Shown here: piece by piece, positions 44,513 to 56,562 of the stretch
How the letters are laid out: the number at the start of each line of letters is the position of its first letter
How positions within the stretch are numbered: the first letter of the stretch is position 1
Source of the DNA: Pyxicephalus adspersus
Taxonomy: Eukaryota; Chordata; Amphibia; Anura; Pyxicephalidae
Assembly: GCF_032062135.1 (NCBI RefSeq)
Contig: NC_092858.1
Span: forward strand, 128,532,585-128,596,584
DNA: 64,000 nt
Reading direction: 5' to 3'
Position numbers and translations under genes: made by a program
The notes under the pieces: model-generated
Database searches by the model: none
Told to the model about the DNA's origin: nothing
What the model saw: the letters and a program-made list of their open reading frames with translations, nothing else

Positions 44513-44890
44513 ATTGTGTGGCCTACTAAACCAGACTGAGAGGCAATTTAAAGGCTCAGGACACCTTTCCCGGTGTTTTGGTGAATAGGTGAGTGGTATG
44601 AGACACCCTGGGTATACACAATATTCTAATTTTCTAAAATGCTAAATTTTGATTTTTCATTACCTGTAAGTCAAAATCAGTAAAATGAAAAGAAATAAAC
44701 ACTTGAAATATATCACTTTGTGTGAAATTAATCTATATGAATTTCCCTTTTTGAATTGAATTACTGAAATAAATATACTTTTTGATGATATTCTAAGTTA
44801 ATATGAACCTTTAGAAGATCTAAAAGGAAACACCAGACAACACAACTCAATGTAGTAATATTTATAATAGAATAGCATTATAATAATAGA

Positions 44891-45016
44891 TATGACTATG
44901 GTAGGGATATTAGATTGTCAGCCCCTTTGTGATAGATCCCCTTTGGGATAGTTGGAGGTTTGACTGGGGACTTTGTAATGCACTGCGTAATATGTTGGCG
45001 CTAAATAAATACTGTG
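44891..45016 (+). mobile_element. SINE 3' fragment
   Basis: 'tgactatggtagggatatta' through 'gcgtaatatgttggcgctaa' and 'ataaatactg', the plus-strand equivalent of the SINE tail at 40877-41000. Confidence 0.75.
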
Positions 45017-45318
45017 CATTATGTCAGTGCTATAGAATACAAGCATAATAATTATAATAGTAATAAAATATTACTGCCCAACACTGGGCTAAATTATTAT
45101 GATTGAACTTGGTCCCCCATGAGGTTTTAAAATACTTTTTCACCAGGAGCAAAGAACTCTGTCCAGAAGCATTATAATTTCAGGATGGGAGGGGCATGGG
45201 GCATGGGGATATTACTAAAATAAATCAGCATCTCATTTGGTCTAAATAACCAACACTGAAGACATTTCACTACTCAAGAAGTTTTTTCAGTTCTAAAAGG
45301 TCTCCAAAACACATTTAA

Positions 45319-45746
45319 AGTGGACCTCAACTAAAATTTTTACTTTACATAAAAGAGTAAAAAACCATTTTATATAAAGTAAAAATATATATATATATTT
45401 TTACTACAACACCCTTTTTTTTTTAAAAAAAAGGGGGTGAAGCCCCTCTTATTCTGTCTTGATCACAGCAGAAATCAAGACTGAATGGGAGCACAGAGCT
45501 CCAGGGATACCTACATCCTGGGAAGCTTGTGGCTGCTCCTTCTGCACCCGATCTCGTGTCTGCAAAGTGTGAGATCGGGTGATGTAGCTGGAAGAAGGAA
45601 AAAGACAGAGCAAGATGACTGCACAACGCCGGGATGAAGGAAAATTCCAAGACGGCGTGGGACCCAATCGAGGACTTCTCCAGCACGATTGAGAGATCTG
45701 CAGGATTTAAGGTGTGATTTTTTTTTTATTTTCAGTTTAGTTCAAC
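45319..45746. mobile_element. TTAA-type MITE, hairpin-bearing subtype
   Basis: TTAA at 45315-45318 and 45747-45750 flank AGTGGACCTCAACTAAAA and TTCAGTTTAGTTCAACT. An internal perfect hairpin, CACCCGATCTC / GAGATCGGGTG, lies at about 45547-45581. A (TA)n run sits near 45388. Same family as 26331, 47793 and 62985. Confidence 0.82.
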
Positions 45747-45957
45747 TTAAAGCATTTTTTAAACACATGGGTAACTCAGGTCCTTAAGCCAAACAACACA
45801 GAATGCTGCAAGAAGATGTTGATTCAAGATGTGATATCGGAAAGATTGTGAAATCATCCTGTTCTGATGACAGAATACATTTTCCATGGTGCCCTATGTA
45901 AACAGAACAAGGTAGTTTTATAAACTTTCACACCTACCATGTTGTTAGAAAGACTAA

Positions 45958-46288
45958 AGCTGCGTACACACTGCCAATTTTTGTCGTTGGAAAGGATCTT
46001 TCACGATCCTTTCCAACGACAAGGGAGTGCACGATGCATGAACGGTGCTGTACATACAGCACCGATCATGCTCTATGGAGAGGGGAGGGGGAGAGCGACA
46101 GAGCGGCACCCTGCTGCGCGCTCTCCCCTTCACTTTCATTACGATCGGCTGTCGTCCATCGTCCGTGGATCCGGCAGGTCGGTCGTCCGGACGATGGACG
46201 ACACCGACTGTACACACGGCAGATTTTCGCCCGATAATTGGCCGATGCCGATTATCGGGCGATAAAAATCTGACGTGTGTACGTAGCT
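45958..46288. mobile_element. MITE, TWA-TSD family, 331-bp subtype
   Basis: Exactly the length of the 13026 copy and very similar. AGCTGCGTACACACTGCC to GTGTGTACGTAGCT, flanked by TAA (45955-45957) and TTA (46289-46291). Both end hairpins are intact (CGTTGGAAAGGATC/GATCCTTTCCAACG; CGCCCGATAAT/ATTATCGGGCG). Open frames of up to 139 codons on both strands recur in sister copies and are not genes. Confidence 0.92.
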
Positions 46289-46291
46289 TTA

Positions 46292-47788
46292 GACTTGACA
46301 CATTCCATGGTGGTTGGATCAAGGTGATTGGATTACCTATATGGTTATAAATGATGTGGTATGTTCCTGACACTCATTAAAAATTTGCTACTTGGATGAG
46401 CAGTCAAACACCTTTAACATTATAGAACAAATCCAACTGAATGTGCCTGACTACTACTAGCTATACCATGATCTGCAGAATTTTCACAGACACAGAGCAC
46501 AAGTTGGATACATGGTAACTTTATCTGACACTGACAGTAAACACTAAATACATTGACTTGAATGGTGTGAATGGGTTTTAGTATCAACACAGATTAACTG
46601 AAACATATTTATATGGCATTTTGGAATAGGTATGAAATGTGAAAGTTAGGAAGGGAAATATTGCAGGCCATGGAGCCAGTGCATAGCTGGTGAAATCTTT
46701 CTGAACATATTTCTATTTTGGCATTACTGACATGGGCAGCTCATATGGAAAACAAAACTGCAGCTTTCTCTCATGCATTCCTAACAGCAGTTGGGAACAA
46801 AGTAAACAACCAAAATGATGATTGTACTGGTGCGCTGACAATAGCTGTCAATTAGAAAACTGCTGAGCTACACATGAAGGATGGACTTTTCAGAGAAGAC
46901 AATACCATGACTGTTTCCTCATGACCCTGCAGAGAAGAAATAGCGACAGTCCGTATCAATGCTGCAGAGGGGATAGCAGATGAATGGGAAAACTAGCAAT
47001 GTGAGTTAATGGATTGGAATGAGATTAAAAAAATCCCTTCTGGTGCTAAAACGGTAAAGCACAAAGACTTTAAAGAGCGACTCTAGGCATTATTAATAAT
47101 CAGTCTGTGAACTTCAGAATATCTAATGTGACAAACAGCTGACACAACCTATCACAAAGCACTAAAGTCTATTTTGTAATATTTTTTTCATTGTACTGCC
47201 TTTACAGTCAGTTTCCTGCAATCAGTCATGCCTATCAGTTTCACCAGATAGGAAGTGATAGAACCTGCAACATGAACACATACACCAGTATAAAGGTAGT
47301 GATTGCTCAAGTCTTCCATAAACTATTGTATTGTATAAGTATATCGATTTCTATCCAAGTCCTTGTTGGAGATATCCCCTTGCTTCCTTTTTGGTGAAAC
47401 CATTGTGACTGGGACAGTAAGAGAGAATTATTTTAACGGAGCCCCAGATAGCGGTAAAAAACAAACAGTCATTGTATTCCTTCCCTAAAGTTAAGGAAAT
47501 GCATTGGCTGAACATACAATTTGAAGTAATTTTCTTGCATTTTCATCATGCTTACACAGTCTGTTGCCACTAAGACTTTCTTCCAACATTGTTTCATATG
47601 GTCTTCATTTTATTTTCAGGCAAATTCATCATTTTGGTTGTACTAATCATTGTAAATAAAACTAGAAGAAATGATTTTCATAGCTTTTCAGAGACTTCAA
47701 TGTTATTTTTTTTTAGGCAGCATTCACATTATAGAGCTTTTGTGTGTTGTGTTAACATGTGTGAAGTTGTGCCTTGCTGTGTGTTTTG
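46292..47788. other. No recognisable feature
   Basis: About 1.5 kb of unique-looking DNA. At 47069-47090 'ctttaaagagcgactctagg' resembles a TTAA-type MITE end without a visible partner. Confidence 0.4.
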
Positions 47789-47792
47789 TTAA

Positions 47793-48254
47793 AGGGGAAC
47801 TATACTCAAAAAAAAAAAAAACCCCCCTTCAATCCCGCAGGGCAGTCCGATCACTCGGGGGTGTCCGGCAGCAGGTCCTGCGTCGTCTCGGCATCTGTCC
47901 TGGAGCTGGTGCTCTGCCATCTTTGTCCTCTCTTCTGGGTTCTTCATCCTACGTCACCCGAACCAGGCGCGAGATCAGGTGATGTAGGGTGAAAAAAAAA
48001 TTTGCCGATCTCACTGCGCATGTGTGAGATTGGCAAATTCTTCTCTTTGAGCAAAAAGGCTCCTTTTGCCCATGCCCGAGATGCTCTGACGTAGGTATCC
48101 CGGGAGGTTTTGCGCTCCAATTCATTCTCGACCGCCTAGGCAGACGAGAATTAGGGGACGGTGTTGCACCTAGAAAAAAAAACCAGATTTTTTACCCTAC
48201 ATAAAGGGTTCTCTACCCTTTTATGTAAAGTGAAAATTCTGAGTTTAGGTACTC
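47793..48254. mobile_element. TTAA-type MITE, hairpin-bearing subtype, reversed
   Basis: TTAA at 47789-47792 and 48255-48258. The ends are AGGGGAACTATACTC and GAGTTTAGGTACTC. The central hairpin TTTGCCGATCTCAC / GTGAGATTGGCAAA lies at about 48001-48037. A subterminal hairpin ACATAAAGGGT / ACCCTTTTATGT is near the right end. Orientation is opposite to 62985. Confidence 0.84.
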
Positions 48255-48264
48255 TTAAAGGAAG

Positions 48265-48484
48265 GCCTATGACGTAGAGCATACACTATATTAAGTGAAA
48301 CTAGGTGATCCAGCAAACCTTCAATGGATCTGGTCCAGGATTAAAAATATTTGCTAGTAAATAGAAAATGACTTTTAAGAAATCTATTCCAGGTTGCTAG
48401 CAAATGTTTTGAATTCTGGACCAGATCCATTACAGGTTTGCTGGATCACCCAGCTTCACTGAAGTGTATCCTCTCCAGCCTTGG
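48265..48484. mobile_element. 5-bp-TSD family palindromic MITE, rearranged
   Basis: Three arm segments are present: 'gtgatccagcaaacctt', 'attccaggttgctagcaaat' and 'ttacaggtttgctggatcac'. It ends 'tcctctccagccttgga' and is fused directly to the TWA-family fragment that follows. Confidence 0.7.
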
Positions 48485-48561
48485 ATTTTTGCCCAATCGA
48501 TCGTTCGTCGTTCGTTCGTCATTCATTTTGAACGATAAAAATTGGAAGTGTGTACGCAGCT
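48485..48561 (-). mobile_element. Terminal fragment of TWA-family MITE
   Basis: TTTTTGCCCAATCGATCG to AAGTGTGTACGCAGCT is the reverse complement of the left 75 bp of 125-548. TAA follows (48562-48564). The other end has been lost at the junction. Confidence 0.82.
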
Positions 48562-48564
48562 TAA

Positions 48565-49711
48565 CACAAGTAGCACAAGCCGACTGGCCAGTTCACTAGA
48601 CACCAAAGATACAGTAGATACAATGTTCTCAGTAATTAATACTTAATAACAGAAGTAGTCTAGCTTCTCTCTTTCTCTGCAACAAATGTCTGTGTGAGGA
48701 CACTAAGGACTGTGGCTGTTACTCAGCTATGCCAGAAAAGAGCACAGAAGAAGGACAGAAAGCAGCAGTATTTTCACTGAAGATAAAGGTATTTTAGGGC
48801 ATTTCTACATGAAAGTCACAAATTAACTTGCAGGTTGAGGCTTAATATTGACTTAAACGAGACTTAAATTTGACTTTATCTTTTTTTCAATTGTTTACCT
48901 GTTAGCATAATTGTTGGTGGTTTTTGCTGTATATGATAGTTGGGGATTCTGCATTTAGGGCAAGCTGTCGTGGCCATCCTAAAGACTGTAGTATATTCAC
49001 TGATGAATCAGCTGGCACTGTGTTTTCTTCTGCGATTGGCAATCTTGATTTCATTTGTCTTATTCTCTTCAGCATATTTTTATCTATATCTGCAAAAAAT
49101 GTTTGTTTTATTGACCAGTAACATATTCAGAAAAAAAAAGTTCCTAATTTCTACGTCTTGCATTAATGTCTTTGGAATACAGCACATGATATTCTTTCCA
49201 GTATGGAATTAGTAACAGGTTTTCTCCTGGCACTAGTGGAGTGTGAAAGTAACACATGAAAGCTGTGTGCGCGCCTCATGTGTCTCCAAGAATACCCAGC
49301 ATGTCAGAGTGTCACTTGTTTTTACAAGTTCATTCTGTACTCCCAGACTGCTTTGTCCTGACTCATGAGTGATCCCTGCATATGGCATATGTTTGGACCA
49401 TAATGCAAACAAATCCATAGTAGCACGTTCCACCCAAACAGATCTGTTTCATTCCCAGCTGTGCATGTTTTGTGTTCTCTTCTCAAGTATTTATTACTGT
49501 CCGGAGAATTAGGTTTAACAAATTACCATAAAGACAAACCAGGTGTGAGACCACCTATTGGGTAAAACCATAGCAGGAAGGGAAAAGCATGGTAACTTTA
49601 ATCAGAGACAGTAGTGCGCTGTATTTTAATATAAAGACAGAACAGAAGACAAATTTCTGTATGGCATTTTATGAACTTGACCACAGAGGGTCAAGAGTAC
49701 AGTTAATTGTC
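48565..49711. other. No recognisable feature
   Basis: Unique-looking AT-rich DNA. Overlapping open frames around 48924-49212 have no domain or splice support. Confidence 0.45.
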
Positions 49712-49775
49712 ATTATTATTAACAACTTTCATTTATAAAGCATCACCACATTACACATCACTGTACAAATATTAC
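49712..49775 (-). repeat. SINE/L2 tail fragment
   Basis: 'aacaactttcatttataaag' and 'acacatcactgtacaaat', a decayed minus-strand copy of the SINE tail. Confidence 0.5.
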
Positions 49776-50159
49776 GGATGCAGATGACAATCCCAATCAT
49801 GCCAAAGAATATATAAACTTGCTCTGAAATATGGAGGCTGTAATCATTGACCTTCTTCTGAAAATGTTACTGTGTGTTACAGACACATGACAAGCATCCA
49901 ACAAAGCCACAATTCTGAAAGTCAGACACAGATGGGTTACTTGCATTTTTAAGCAAAGTTTATCAATGGTAGCCCACATATTTTTCATATAACAGGTTTC
50001 TTTAAAACAGAACATCCCCATGGCAGATATACTTTTGTTAAGATGTATTCTAGATCTAACATTTAAAGCTGACTGAACTTTGGGCATATGTCAAAATCAC
50101 TCCCTCTAGCACCAGACATCTGAAAAAAGTTCCATGTATCTCTTTGGAACTGGGAACAA
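49776..50159. other. No recognisable feature
   Basis: Unassigned spacer before the minisatellite. No supported gene. Confidence 0.35.
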
Positions 50160-50420
50160 CTAACAACCGTGGATGGAGGGTACAGAGGTAAGCTGTGGAC
50201 AGGGGCTGCAGACATGACCTGTGGATTGGGGTGCAAAGGAAAGCTGTAAAGAAGTGGTGATCCCTGGAGAGTGTAGAAATATAGTGTATACAGTGTATAG
50301 TGGTGCAGAGGTTAGCCATGGACAGGGGTAGAGAAGATAGGTGGTAAAAGGTGAATTTTGGATAGCAGGGTTTACATATTAGCTGGGCGGGGTGTGCAAT
50401 GATGAGCCATGGACAGTGGC
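50160..50420. repeat. Degenerate G-rich minisatellite
   Basis: Diverged units of about 27 bp: 'cagaggtaagctgtggacag', 'cagacatgacctgtggatt', 'caaaggaaagctgtaaag', 'cagaggttagccatggacag', ending 'gatgagccatggacagtgg'. No coding potential. Confidence 0.65.
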
Positions 50421-51957
50421 CTATTGACTATTTTAGTGAAGTGCACTTTTACCTCTATACTCTGTGTTATGCACTGCTGACCCCCATTCCCTCCCTCCAT
50501 TACACCTTTACTTTTTAAGCTCATACCACTTTTTTTTGTACACCTTTTAAAATGGCATTGATGTTTCCCACATGTATGTAGTGTAGACATAGTCTACACA
50601 GTTAGACATAAATTAAGCCCATTATTTAGGTAGGACTACTTAGCAATCATTGGTAAATCTAAAGCAAATTTTGCAATCAGATTCTAAGGTGTGGCTAGTT
50701 TATGATGGTGTTTTAGATTTGGACCTCAGGTGACCATAAGCCACCATAATGTGGTCTCCGCCTCTGCACTAACATCAGCAGAGCCAACTTTACAATTTTA
50801 TGGAGCTTTCTGTAACACTGTGAAGATTTCCAGCCCTGAAGGTATTTGAATCTTGCCCGCACATTACATCACCCTATGATGTCTACAGACAACAGAGGCT
50901 GGTCAGACATGCAGGCATTATCTGACCACATTCAGGTATTTCAAGGAGAAACATAGAGGTTGCTACAGCTATTCTAACCCTTCATTCACCCCCCTGACAG
51001 CTGGTGGTAAAAATTAAAAGTAAAAAGAATTCAAGAATTCAAAGGATGACTCCCATTTCATATCTGCGGATATCTCAGGTGATACAGAGTTTCATATTGA
51101 AGATCATCTCGGAATGACTAATGATTTATTTGTATAGATGTGTTTAAAGCTGAACTCTAGGCAAACCTATAAACACACGTATAAAAATCTATAGGATTTG
51201 AATGTCTGCCTATCCAGTCCCCAGATTTTCACATCTGTGTCAGGAAGCACAGCTCTCTCTGTAGCAAAGTGGAGCAAAGACTATGCTGTTTCCTCATGAC
51301 GCTGATTATAACCCTGGCCATCTGTAAAACTTTTCTCTACTTTGGTGACTTTAGTAGACACAGATAAGATTTCTGTAAATATAATATTACATCTGTGTCA
51401 CAATGAGAGTTTTGTTTCTGTACTTTAATATCTGAAACCAGCAGGAAAGTACCAGCCTTGGCCCACTGTGCAGATACGCAAGTAGTTGCATTTATCTCAT
51501 TTCTAGCTATTGTCTTAAGATCTAATTGATCTCCTTTAAGGTTAGCACAGTTGCCTTTTAGCAGCTCCCACGCAAGAACAATAATTAACCTCATCAGTGA
51601 GCTTTTCTTGGTCTTAAGTTTCAAGTTTCAAATTGTACACACTTTTCACTTCTGCTTTGAAAGTGTAGACGTTTTGGGGAAAACACATGTAAACTAGAAC
51701 ACCGAATAAGATTAGAATCTTAGCCCTGGATTCCTATTTGCATTTAAAACATATCCGGTGGATATATCAACTCGCATAAACAGCAACTGTACTGAGAAAA
51801 AATTGGGGATTTGACCCAATTGTTGTAAAAAGCCTTTTTTTGACAAACGGGCTATCAAAGTTTATCAAGGTTGAAAGAATCTGGTCCAAGAACTGCAGGA
51901 TTGATATATAGATACGCTGTGCTGTTGTCCAGTCTCGAACGCAAGGTATGTTACATT
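50421..51957. other. No recognisable feature
   Basis: About 1.5 kb of unique-looking DNA. 'gtttaaagctgaactctagg' at 51143 resembles a TTAA-type MITE end but has no clear partner. Confidence 0.4.
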
Positions 51958-51962
51958 TAAAG

Positions 51963-52290
51963 CCTAGTATATACAGGACGATTTTCACGTCACATGTGAA
52001 AAAATGATCGAATCTGATTTAAGTCTAAAAAAAAAGAACTGATCATAAGAGAATTGGTTACCAAGCTGATGTTTTGGCAAATATGGATTAAAAGTACACA
52101 ATGTTGTGTGTATGACAGACCAATTAAATCCAGCAAAAATTCTGATCACTTTGAATCCAAGAAAGATGGTATTGTACATGCATGTGTAGTGTTTTGGGAC
52201 TTTTAAAATGATCAATTACTGATTGGAAAACAAATTGGATCAGCTAGCCAAGTGCAAAATTGGCAGCTGATCTTGTCTTGTGTACGACGT
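51963..52290. mobile_element. Possible MITE
   Basis: Left 'agcctagtatatacaggacg' and right 'cttgtgtacgacgtctaaga' look like decayed inverted ends. 'gaatctgatttaagtc' and similar A/T-rich arms lie between. Tentative. Confidence 0.35.
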
Positions 52291-52376
52291 CTAAGACCTG
52301 TCCTGAATATAGGCCACTCTGTGCTAGAGAAAAGATTTCATCCAAAATTTCCCCTGTGCGACTAACCTAATAAAAT

Positions 52377-52608
52377 AATAATATTACACAGTATTTATAT
52401 CGTTACGACATATTACGCAGCGCTGTACATAGTCCATAGTCATGTTACTAGTTGTCCCTCAAATGAGGTCACAATCTAATGTCCCTACCTCAGTCATATG
52501 TCTTTTATACAATCTAAAGTCAATATTGAGGGGAAGCCAAATAACCTAACTGCATGTTTTTGGGATATGGGAGGAAACCCACACAAACCTGCAAACGCAA
52601 TACAGGTA
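52377..52608 (-). mobile_element. SINE with L2-type tail, head missing
   Basis: Plus-strand order: tail 'cagtatttatatcgttacg', 'acatattacgcagcgctgta', then 'gggaggaaacccacacaaac'. The copy stops before the tRNA-like head. It matches 28578-28889. Confidence 0.8.
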
Positions 52609-53336
52609 AAGCAAAAGTAATTTTTTTAATGCTTAGCCAGAAAGCACTTCAGCTTTGCAAAAATCAAAGTTCACTCAGGTTACCTTAAAGTATATGTAAA
52701 CAATAAAGTTATTTTATCTCCTTTATATATGGGCCTGTTAAATATACCATTGAAAGCTCCTTGGTATACCAATTTGACACATTTAAGGACTGGTAACCTG
52801 CTACATATTAACTTTTTGTTTTTGAGTTTTGATACACTTTAATTACCAAACAACATGACAACACAGTGTTTTCACTTTGAATTTCAAAGCATGTGTTGTC
52901 AGCTCATTGTACTACGTTCTTGATGTATTATAAAGAACACAGACCCTTTCCTACCCCTTCAAATTACAGGATGTCTGGTAAAGTTGACTGTGATATTTTG
53001 CATTTATAAGACAAAACTTTTTCAGTTGTATATTTAGGAGCTAATTGTTAGGATTTAAATAGGTGTGGCCCTCAGTAGTAATAATGTGGCCCCTTTCAGA
53101 TTTATTCTCCTCAATGCACTCCACTGTTTTGTTTGATTTCAATACGCCAGCTATTACAACCATCAGAATATAAATTGAAATTCTACTTTTTCTTGGAGTA
53201 TTAAAACTAGCCTCTCAGAGCCAATATTATATATCCAAATAGGATTTTAGCCAACCTAATTTTCTTACCTACTGTTGTTTTGGTAATACTAAGACTGGCC
53301 ACTATAGTTAGATTCTGGCTATATAGTTAGATTCTT
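52609..53336. other. No recognisable feature
   Basis: AT-rich spacer. No supported gene. Confidence 0.4.
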
Positions 53337-53489
53337 TGAACTCTAATTATAAAGCAGGGAATCTGTAATTCCCTGAAACATTCCCTGGTAGATACCCTAT
53401 TTCTGTCATTTAAACACATGGACCTGGAAGATGTTCCACCAGAGAATGTTTGAGGGAATGTCAGATTCCTTGTTTTATCAATAGAGCCC
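53337..53489. mobile_element. Short palindromic MITE
   Basis: Left arm 'actctaattataaagcaggg' then 'acattccctggtaga'; right arm 'ccaccagagaatgtttgagg' then 'ttgttttatcaatagagccc'. The arms pair over about 50 bp each. Target duplication not resolved. A different family from the others in this window. Confidence 0.7.
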
Positions 53490-54869
53490 TTAGTGTTGTT
53501 CCTGCCATAATCACCTAAAGGTTTCAGTGTTCAAAAGACAATCCCCGCATACAGGTACCCCTGCACATGGCGTGTTTATCACCATAAAATTAAAGTTTTT
53601 TAAACTGAGTACAGAGTAGCCTAATTTTTATTGTCAATCAACCTTAGCAGCACTTTATTGGATGCTTCCACTAATAATTACCTAATACTGGCATTAATTT
53701 ACCTAATAACCTATTGATTGCTGCTTTTAGAACTCCACATAATCATTGGTTCTACTGCTGTGCATTCCATTGATTCTCAGGTAGGATATATGGCTGTAGA
53801 ATGTTTTGAGGTAATTAGTTTCCATCTTTATGGGATGAGTAAAGTTTTTTCAATTTATAAGGAAGCACAAAACAAGATACAAGCACATGAACAGTTTTGG
53901 GAAGTAAATGTATTTCCCCATGAATTTGTAAGAAGCATTGTAGTGTCTTCTTTTAAACAAGGACCCATTTGTAAGCTGATAGTTAGGCCTGATTGCACTG
54001 CGGGCATATTTGATTATGATAAGTTGCTTTATGCACGCCAATAAGGAACTTGCTTTGTGAGTCAAGGTATTTATATATCCTTCCTAGATTACTCCTACTG
54101 ATTTCTATAGTGCAGTTCATTGTTTCAAGATGACACGGTAATAGTTTACCTTGAACTTTTTCCAAGGTAGGATGGCCTGATTGGCTGTGCTAACACTTAG
54201 TACACACCTTAATGCTTTAAAAACTGCACTTACTCAGCCTTTTCTAGAGCTGTGTACAACATTCTGTAATTGGAAGACTTTTACTAAATGTGCAGAGTGC
54301 TAGATTGTTTTCTAAATGGAATGTATGAACGTGATTGTATTTAGATATATGTGTTAAGGCAACCTGCTTAATGCCAATAACCCTGTGTGTTAATCCTTTA
54401 AAAACTTCTTTTTGTATATAATTTGTAACTGTAGGGGTACCTGTAGTGTATATGTATGCATTTGTCTAAATAATTTAAACATACTTTTAAATTATATTAT
54501 AAGTAGAATAAATACCCTAACTTGGCTTAGTATCAGCCTTAGTACCCCTTGACTGCTTTGTCCATACCTGTTCATTTCTGGAGTCAATGTGAAGTTGAGT
54601 TTTTTTTCACTAGAAATAACAGGTTGCAGGAGTAATCTTAATTTCCAAAAGTTTCACTGAATGATGACAGCTGTCAGAACTGTATAAACCGTTTTACACA
54701 AAGTGTGACTTGGGTACACAGACATTCCAGGTTGGAGCTTTGTTTAAAATGTATTAAATTTAACTACTGCTAAATATTTTTTTTATTTTATCAACCACAG
54801 TCTATACTCAAGTATAAACCCCATTTTTTCCTTTCCTCAAAATTCCATCAAAAACAAAACCTTGGCTAA
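53490..54869. other. No recognisable feature
   Basis: AT-rich DNA. An open frame of 108 codons (53718-54044, plus) has no recognisable domain, flanking splice sites or codon bias and is not called as a gene. Confidence 0.45.
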
Positions 54870-55290
54870 TATTCAGGTCTTAGTTATTACAACCTGCATC
54901 TTGTCACTTCTGCTTCATGTCACTAATGTCCCTGTGTGCCACAGCCCTCTCCTCTCTGTCTTACTGATTGGGACATCATTACTGGAGTAAGATAGATGAG
55001 AGAGCACCATAACACATATGTGATTCCCTGCTGCACTACTTTGAATACGGGAAAAGAAGTAAGAGGAGAATGTAAGCAGATAAGAGAAATAAGGGACATT
55101 GGTGAAGCAGAAGTGGCAAAATGCATCCTGTGTAAGGGAAATGAGAGCAGCTGCAGGAAACAGTGGGTATTAGTGACAGGGAGCAGAAATAGCAAGATGC
55201 AGTCTGTAGTAGGGAAGGATGTAACTGGCTGAAGGAGGACACAGGAGGACATTGGGGACAGAGGGCAGAAGTGGAAAGATGATATATATT
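54870..55290. repeat. Degenerate minisatellite with inverted half
   Basis: From about 55090 to 55285 there are about three units of roughly 75 bp: 'gacattggtgaagcagaagt', 'tagtgacagggagcagaaat', 'acattggggacagagggcag', each followed by 'ggcaaaatgca' or 'agcaagatgca'-type sequence. At 54895-54945 the same unit occurs in inverted orientation ('gcatcttgtcacttctgctt'), so the array can fold on itself. Confidence 0.65.
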
Positions 55291-55889
55291 GATATATACT
55301 CTGAATAGTTTACACGCAATTGTATATGTTGGAAACACTTGATTGTGGAAATGATATTACAGTATTTATAAAAAAGCTAGAGATAAAAAAATCTGCAACA
55401 CTGGCTTCAATTTTTCTTAGTACTAGATATTTCCCTCAATTAATCATAGAATCACTTGTAAAGCTAGATATAGTTAAAGTAATATCTGCCCATGTATACT
55501 GAACACAGGACAAAGTTCATTGCAGGTGCCCATGGGACAATAACATATAATCTGTTTTATACAGGCCTGGCTGGAGCCCTTGTAAAAGATTAAAGGAACC
55601 CAAAGCTGGTGAATGAAGTAACTAAACAACACATTCTTGCACTTCCACTTGACATTGCATTGTGCTCCCCTGACAACCCCTCCCCCACCTCCTGTTTACC
55701 ACTTTCTGGCCTGTTCAGAGCTCCTTCCCAAAGCCATAAAAACATTATTGAGGAAATTTAGGTGTGTGTCAGATTCATTCCATCTTAGCGGATACCTCCC
55801 AAGAAAAAATAAAAACATTTTAAGCAAACTAAAAGTCACCTGTGTCAGATTTTCCCCACAAATTTACCATTCATTGAACTGATTAACAA
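55291..55889. other. No recognisable feature
   Basis: Unique-looking DNA. No supported gene or repeat. Confidence 0.4.
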
Positions 55890-56480
55890 ATGTTCAAAAG
55901 GAAAAACATTTTGGGCTCATACACTTACAATGTTGGCAGAAGTTGCTCGCTCTGAATTCCAGATGGAACACATTCAAGCCAGCTGCTCTATGGGGCCCAT
56001 TCATAGGCAGTGAGCTTAGTCTGTAGAAGCAGGTCACTGCTTTGCCCTTTTGCTGCAGATATTTAACGCAGATGTGATAGTCTCTATTAGCCGCCAATCC
56101 AGCCCATTGAGGGTTAAGGCAAAGACATCTCCATGAAGAGTAATATATTCTTCTGTGTTCTGAGGCTGCTTAAGTGCTTGCTTGGAATAACCCCCAATGT
56201 TATGAGATTATCACGTATACCTTAGGCCCATTTATCTGCAGATCAAAGCAGAGACCTGCTTCTAGAGACACCCTTTGTGCCATTCACGCTACCATTTTCT
56301 TTGTAGAAACAAAGATTTGATCACACCGATGACTCAGATGCCTTAGGGGCACATTACAGGAGTCATCCTATGGCTGGTGACAGGATCACTAACAAGGCAC
56401 AAGTTTCAATACAGTCACTCCCTCTCAAGCCAGGCCACACAGAAGTCACTTCCCCCCCTAACAAGAGAAATTTGGCAACA
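55890..56480. other. Repeat-free block, candidate conserved element
   Basis: More GC-balanced than its neighbours and free of recognised repeats. On the minus strand two overlapping open frames occur. One runs to GASNFCQHC-type sequence just before a strong GTAAGTG donor (about 55930). The other, without an ATG, includes EYITLHGDVFALTLNGLDWR (about 56080-56140). They are in different frames, so at most one is real. A conserved non-coding element is equally likely. Confidence 0.3.
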
Positions 56481-56562
56481 TTTAGGGCCAACAAAGGAGT
56501 GATAGCTTAGAGATAAGCCAAAGCATATCCTGAGTGCTTCTGGCAATATGTAGACAGCCTTA

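Larger units (their letters stand above)
43376..44800 (-). mobile_element. Tc1-like transposon relic with inserted L2 fragment
   Basis: The left terminus CAGGTGCACCTCAATAAATT follows TA (43374-43375). The opposite end includes 'ttgaattgaattactgaaat' and 'tttttgatgatattctaa', but its last bases are lost. The transposase lies on the minus strand. An L2 3' fragment (43431-43857) occupies the place of the transposase C-terminus, so the order is terminus, L2 piece, transposase remainder, decayed terminus. Confidence 0.85.

Noticed and set aside
45939..46373. Open frames of 101-139 codons
   Set aside because: Same repeat-derived frames as in the 13026 copy; both strands are open because the element is self-complementary.
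53718..54044. A 108-codon plus-strand open frame
   Set aside because: AT-rich, no recognisable domain, no splice sites and no codon bias; compatible with chance in 64 kb.
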